A stretch of DNA of 35,191 nt from DTSX01 sp964008355 (lineage in GTDB: Bacteria; Pseudomonadota; Gammaproteobacteria; Steroidobacterales; UBA11654), in contig CAXGBD010000006.1 in assembly GCA_964008355.1 (NCBI GenBank), positions 1 through 35,191 of the forward strand, given 5' to 3'. Positions within the stretch are counted from its first letter, which is position 1, and each line of letters starts with the position of its first letter. The notes under the pieces are model-generated. The model saw only the letters and a list, made by a program, of their open reading frames with translations. It was not told the DNA's origin and searched no databases. Shown in pieces: positions 32,483 through 35,191 of the stretch. The position numbers and the translations under genes are program-made.

Positions 32483-34138
32483 GTGCTTTCAGTAAGCGAT
32501 CTTAGTGTGTCTTTTAAAACGAGAGGCGAGACAGTAGTAGCGGTCAACAGCCTTAGTTTTCGTCTTCTTGAAAATGAAGTCTTGGGAATCGTCGGCGAAT
32601 CAGGCTCAGGTAAGAGCCAAACAGTTCTTTCGATAATGGGGCTTCTGGAATCAAACGGGAGAGCAAAAGGCAGCGCGGTTTTTAAAAACAAAGAAATGCT
32701 CGGCCTCCCTGAACAAGAGCTGAACAAAATCAGGGGCAATGAGATGGCAATGATTTTTCAGGACCCGATGAGCTCATTAAACCCATACATCACCATAGGA
32801 GATCAAATGGTAGGGGTGTTAAAACAACACAAAAAACAACACAAAAAGGAAGCGAGAGAGCGCTGTATTGAAATGCTAGATGCGGTTAGGCTTCCAAACC
32901 CAGAAAAAAGAATAGACGGCTATTCTTTTGAGCTTTCCGGCGGGATGAGACAACGGGTGATGATTGCAACAGCGCTTCTTACCAACCCCGATCTTTTGGT
33001 TGCAGATGAGCCAACCACAGCCCTGGATGTCACCGTTCAAGAAAAAATTCTAGACTTGATTTTGGAGGTAAGAGAGAGGTTTTCAATGTCAGTCATTCTC
33101 ATTACTCACGACCTCGGGGTTGTGGCAAGAACATGCGACAATGTTTTGGTATTAAAAAATGGCACCAAGCAAGAGTATGGAAACATCAATCAAATTTTTT
33201 ACTCTCCACAAGCGGAGCACACACGGGAACTTCTTTTCAAGTCAAAAGAGCTTAGTGATGCCCAAGCAATAACAAAAACAAAAACAATAGAAAACCCAAA
33301 CGTCTGCATCAAGAACCTATCTGTTTTTTTCCCTGTGCCTAAAGACGGCCTTTTTTCAAAACAACAACACCTAAAAGCCGTGGATAACCTAAGCGTTGAG
33401 ATTAATAAAGGAGAGGTGCTAGGGGTTGTTGGCGAATCTGGGAGCGGCAAATCAACACTGGCCAGGTGTGTGTTAAAGCTGCAAAAACCATCAAACGGAA
33501 CGATCTCTGCGTTTAGTAATGACACGTTGAAAATGAATAGAAAACAAACCAAAGAGTTTAGAAAAAATATACAAGTTGTGTTTCAGGATCCTTTCTCATC
33601 TTTAAATCCAAGAATGACAATTGCAGAAACACTCAACGAACCCCTTAAGGTTTTTTTTCCTAAAATGAAACAAAGAGACTCAGCGCGAGCCATTGCAAAC
33701 TGGCTGGATGAGGTTGGTTTAGATGCGGGTTTTTTAGGAAGGTACCCACATGAACTATCTGGTGGACAGTGCCAAAGGGTTGCGATTGCCAGAGCTCTGA
33801 TTAGCGAGCCGAAGCTTTTGATTTGTGACGAGGCAGTGAGCGCGCTTGACGCTTCTATAAGAGCTGAAATTATTGAACTACTACTTAAACTCAAACGGAA
33901 CAAAAAACTAACAATGCTCTTTATCGCCCATGATCTAGCGGTAGTTAACAAGATATGTGATCGCGTAGTTGTTATGCATCAGGGCAAGCTAATTGAACAG
34001 GGCGAAACAAAAAAAATTTTTCAACACCCGGTCAACCAATACACAAAAGATTTGCTCGACTCCGTCCCTGTCCCCGACCCTAGGCTTGAAAAAGAAAAAT
34101 ATCTCAGACGATTGGGCAACAAAGCAAAATATTTTTGA
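32483..34138 (+). CDS. Oligopeptide ABC transporter, fused dual ATPase (OppD-OppF)
   Basis: This 551-residue protein contains two ABC ATPase domains, equal to OppD and OppF joined (as in YejF and some Dpp/Opp systems). Domain 1 has Walker A 'GESGSGKS' at 38-45, signature 'LSGGMRQRV' and Walker B 'LLVADEPTTALD'. Domain 2 has 'GESGSGKSTL', 'LSGGQCQRV' and 'LLICDEAVSALD'. I set the start at GTG 32483, six bases after AGGAGG and directly after the oppC stop. An upstream in-frame ATG (32441) would overlap oppC by 41 bases with no ribosome-binding site. The C-terminal 'HPVNQYTKDLLDSVPVPDP' is the usual oligopeptide-family tail. Confidence 0.95.
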   Translation: MLSVSDLSVSFKTRGETVVAVNSLSFRLLENEVLGIVGESGSGKSQTVLSIMGLLESNGRAKGSAVFKNKEMLGLPEQELNKIRGNEMAMIFQDPMSSLNPYITIGDQMVGVLKQHKKQHKKEARERCIEMLDAVRLPNPEKRIDGYSFELSGGMRQRVMIATALLTNPDLLVADEPTTALDVTVQEKILDLILEVRERFSMSVILITHDLGVVARTCDNVLVLKNGTKQEYGNINQIFYSPQAEHTRELLFKSKELSDAQAITKTKTIENPNVCIKNLSVFFPVPKDGLFSKQQHLKAVDNLSVEINKGEVLGVVGESGSGKSTLARCVLKLQKPSNGTISAFSNDTLKMNRKQTKEFRKNIQVVFQDPFSSLNPRMTIAETLNEPLKVFFPKMKQRDSARAIANWLDEVGLDAGFLGRYPHELSGGQCQRVAIARALISEPKLLICDEAVSALDASIRAEIIELLLKLKRNKKLTMLFIAHDLAVVNKICDRVVVMHQGKLIEQGETKKIFQHPVNQYTKDLLDSVPVPDPRLEKEKYLRRLGNKAKYF

Positions 34139-34183
34139 TAGTATGACCAACTTCATGAACAACCAAAACCACAGGAGAGAAAA

Positions 34184-35191
34184 ATGGGCCTAAAACCGCT
34201 TTACGACCTTGGTGAAGCCCCACCACTAGGAGAGGTTCCTGAAAAAATGCATGCTTTTACAGTCAGACAAGATAGGTTTGGGGAGCCAACAAAAGCATGG
34301 CAGCGAGAAATAATCAACACCCCATCAATTGGGTCCAAAGATGTTCTGGTTTATGTTATGGCTACGGGTATTAACTATAACAATGTATGGGCAGGGCTCG
34401 GCTTTCCAGTAGATGTAATAGCAGACAGGCAAAAAAAAGGCGAAGAAGAAGAGTTTCACGCGGGCGGATCAGATGCGGCTGGCATAGTGTGGGCCGTTGG
34501 CAAAGAGGTGAGCGATGTTAACGTGGGCGACGAAGTGGTGATCCACTCTGGTTGGTGGGAGCCTGAAGACCCCTGGGTCCTTTCAGGAAAGGATCCAATG
34601 TTAGCACCCAGCGTGCGTATTTGGGGTTATCAAACCAACTATGGTTCTTATTGTCAGTTTGCTCGTGCGCAATCTCATCAAGTTAAACAGAAGCCCAAAC
34701 ACTTAACCTGGGAAGAGGCAGGTTGTTACATGCTTTGTGCTTCAACAGCCTACAGACAACTAATGGGCTGGGCCCCACACACGGTGGAAAAAGGTGATGT
34801 TGTGTTGGTTTGGGGAGCAGCTGGAGGCCTAGGGGCGATGGCTTTACAGATTGTTTCTGCCTTGGACGGAAAAGCGATAGCAGTAGTCTCTGAAGAAGAC
34901 AAACGACAGTTTTGTTTGGACAAGGGAGCAGTGGGTGTCATCAATCGAAACGAATTCACTCACTGGGGACCAATGCCTGATACCAGCTCACCAGATTATA
35001 AAGACTGGATAGGCGGCGCCAGAAGCTTTGGAAAAGCAATTTGGGACGCGGTTGGAGAAAGAAGAAACCCTAAAATCATTTTTGAACACCCTGGCGAAGC
35101 CACTCTGCCCACTTCCGGTTTCGTGTGCGACATTGGCGGGATGGTTGTGATCTGTGCAGGAACCTCAGGATACAATATCACGATGGACCTT
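34184..35191 (+). CDS. ccrA: Crotonyl-CoA carboxylase/reductase, N-terminal part
   Basis: The frame is open from ATG 34184 (ribosome-binding site AGGAG at 34173-34177) to the end of the window, 336 codons, so the 3' end is missing. CCR carboxylates crotonyl-CoA with NADPH to ethylmalonyl-CoA, the key step of the ethylmalonyl-CoA pathway for acetyl-CoA assimilation. Diagnostic segments are 'RFGEPTKAW', 'INYNNVWAGLG', 'FHAGGSDAAGIVWAVG', 'RIWGYQTNYGS', 'QKPKHLTWEEAGCY', the Rossmann motif 'VWGAAGGLGAMALQ' near residues 208-221 and 'FEHPGEATLP'. These match CCR more closely than ordinary quinone or alcohol reductases of the MDR superfamily. It lies 45 bases after the opp ATPase gene on the same strand. 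Confidence 0.95.
   Translation, partial: MGLKPLYDLGEAPPLGEVPEKMHAFTVRQDRFGEPTKAWQREIINTPSIGSKDVLVYVMATGINYNNVWAGLGFPVDVIADRQKKGEEEEFHAGGSDAAGIVWAVGKEVSDVNVGDEVVIHSGWWEPEDPWVLSGKDPMLAPSVRIWGYQTNYGSYCQFARAQSHQVKQKPKHLTWEEAGCYMLCASTAYRQLMGWAPHTVEKGDVVLVWGAAGGLGAMALQIVSALDGKAIAVVSEEDKRQFCLDKGAVGVINRNEFTHWGPMPDTSSPDYKDWIGGARSFGKAIWDAVGERRNPKIIFEHPGEATLPTSGFVCDIGGMVVICAGTSGYNITMDL

Overview
The window looks like a stretch of chromosome around the replication origin of a marine, moderately AT-rich gammaproteobacterium. The gammaproteobacterial signature is the block rhodanese (YibN-like)-secB-gpsA, a long gyrB with the internal insertion typical of the class, and the dnaA-dnaN-gyrB / rpmH-rnpA-yidC-mnmE-mnmG origin neighbourhood. 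I cannot name the species. The metabolism (sulfonate, methylamine-family and C2-assimilation genes) fits an uncultured oceanic heterotroph.

Layout. 1-398: the C-terminal end of a TonB-dependent outer-membrane receptor with its terminator. 442-3828: small housekeeping genes (Nudix hydrolase, DUF1330, HIT protein, rhodanese, SecB, GpsA). 3895-11059: a tightly packed + strand cluster. It holds sulfoacetaldehyde acetyltransferase (xsc), phosphate acetyltransferase (pta), a membrane-anchored amidohydrolase, an AGCS-type sodium:amino-acid symporter, an exported VOC-fold protein and a HlyIII-family membrane protein. I read it as an uptake-and-catabolism unit that turns an amino-sulfonate or related compound into acetyl-CoA, sulfite and an amine. 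11098-13671 (- strand): a PaaI-like thioesterase, an MttB-family (non-pyrrolysine) methyltransferase and TrmL. 13681-18077: class 1B dihydroorotate dehydrogenase, type II glutamine synthetase, single-chain glycyl-tRNA synthetase and a PlsC-like acyltransferase. The first three are forms unusual for a gammaproteobacterium.

18133-29011 is the origin region: gyrB, dnaN and dnaA on the - strand, and rpmH, rnpA, yidC, mnmE and mnmG on the + strand. recF is missing between dnaN and gyrB, and a perfect 16-bp parS palindrome lies in that gap. The dnaN-dnaA spacer is very AT-rich, with repeated DnaA-box-like 9-mers. A consensus DnaA box lies between dnaA and rpmH. mnmG is followed, with an ATGA overlap, by a peptide ABC transporter operon (29008-34138) in place of the usual rsmG-parA-parB. 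The window ends inside crotonyl-CoA carboxylase/reductase, the marker of the ethylmalonyl-CoA pathway, which could assimilate the acetyl-CoA made by Xsc and Pta.

The most interesting non-coding signal is the leader of the type II glutamine synthetase gene (- strand, about 15703-15757). It carries a sequence and fold very like the core of the glnA-type glutamine riboswitch, downstream of a well-spaced sigma70-like promoter. If real, it would be a glutamine sensor on a GSII gene in a gammaproteobacterium.
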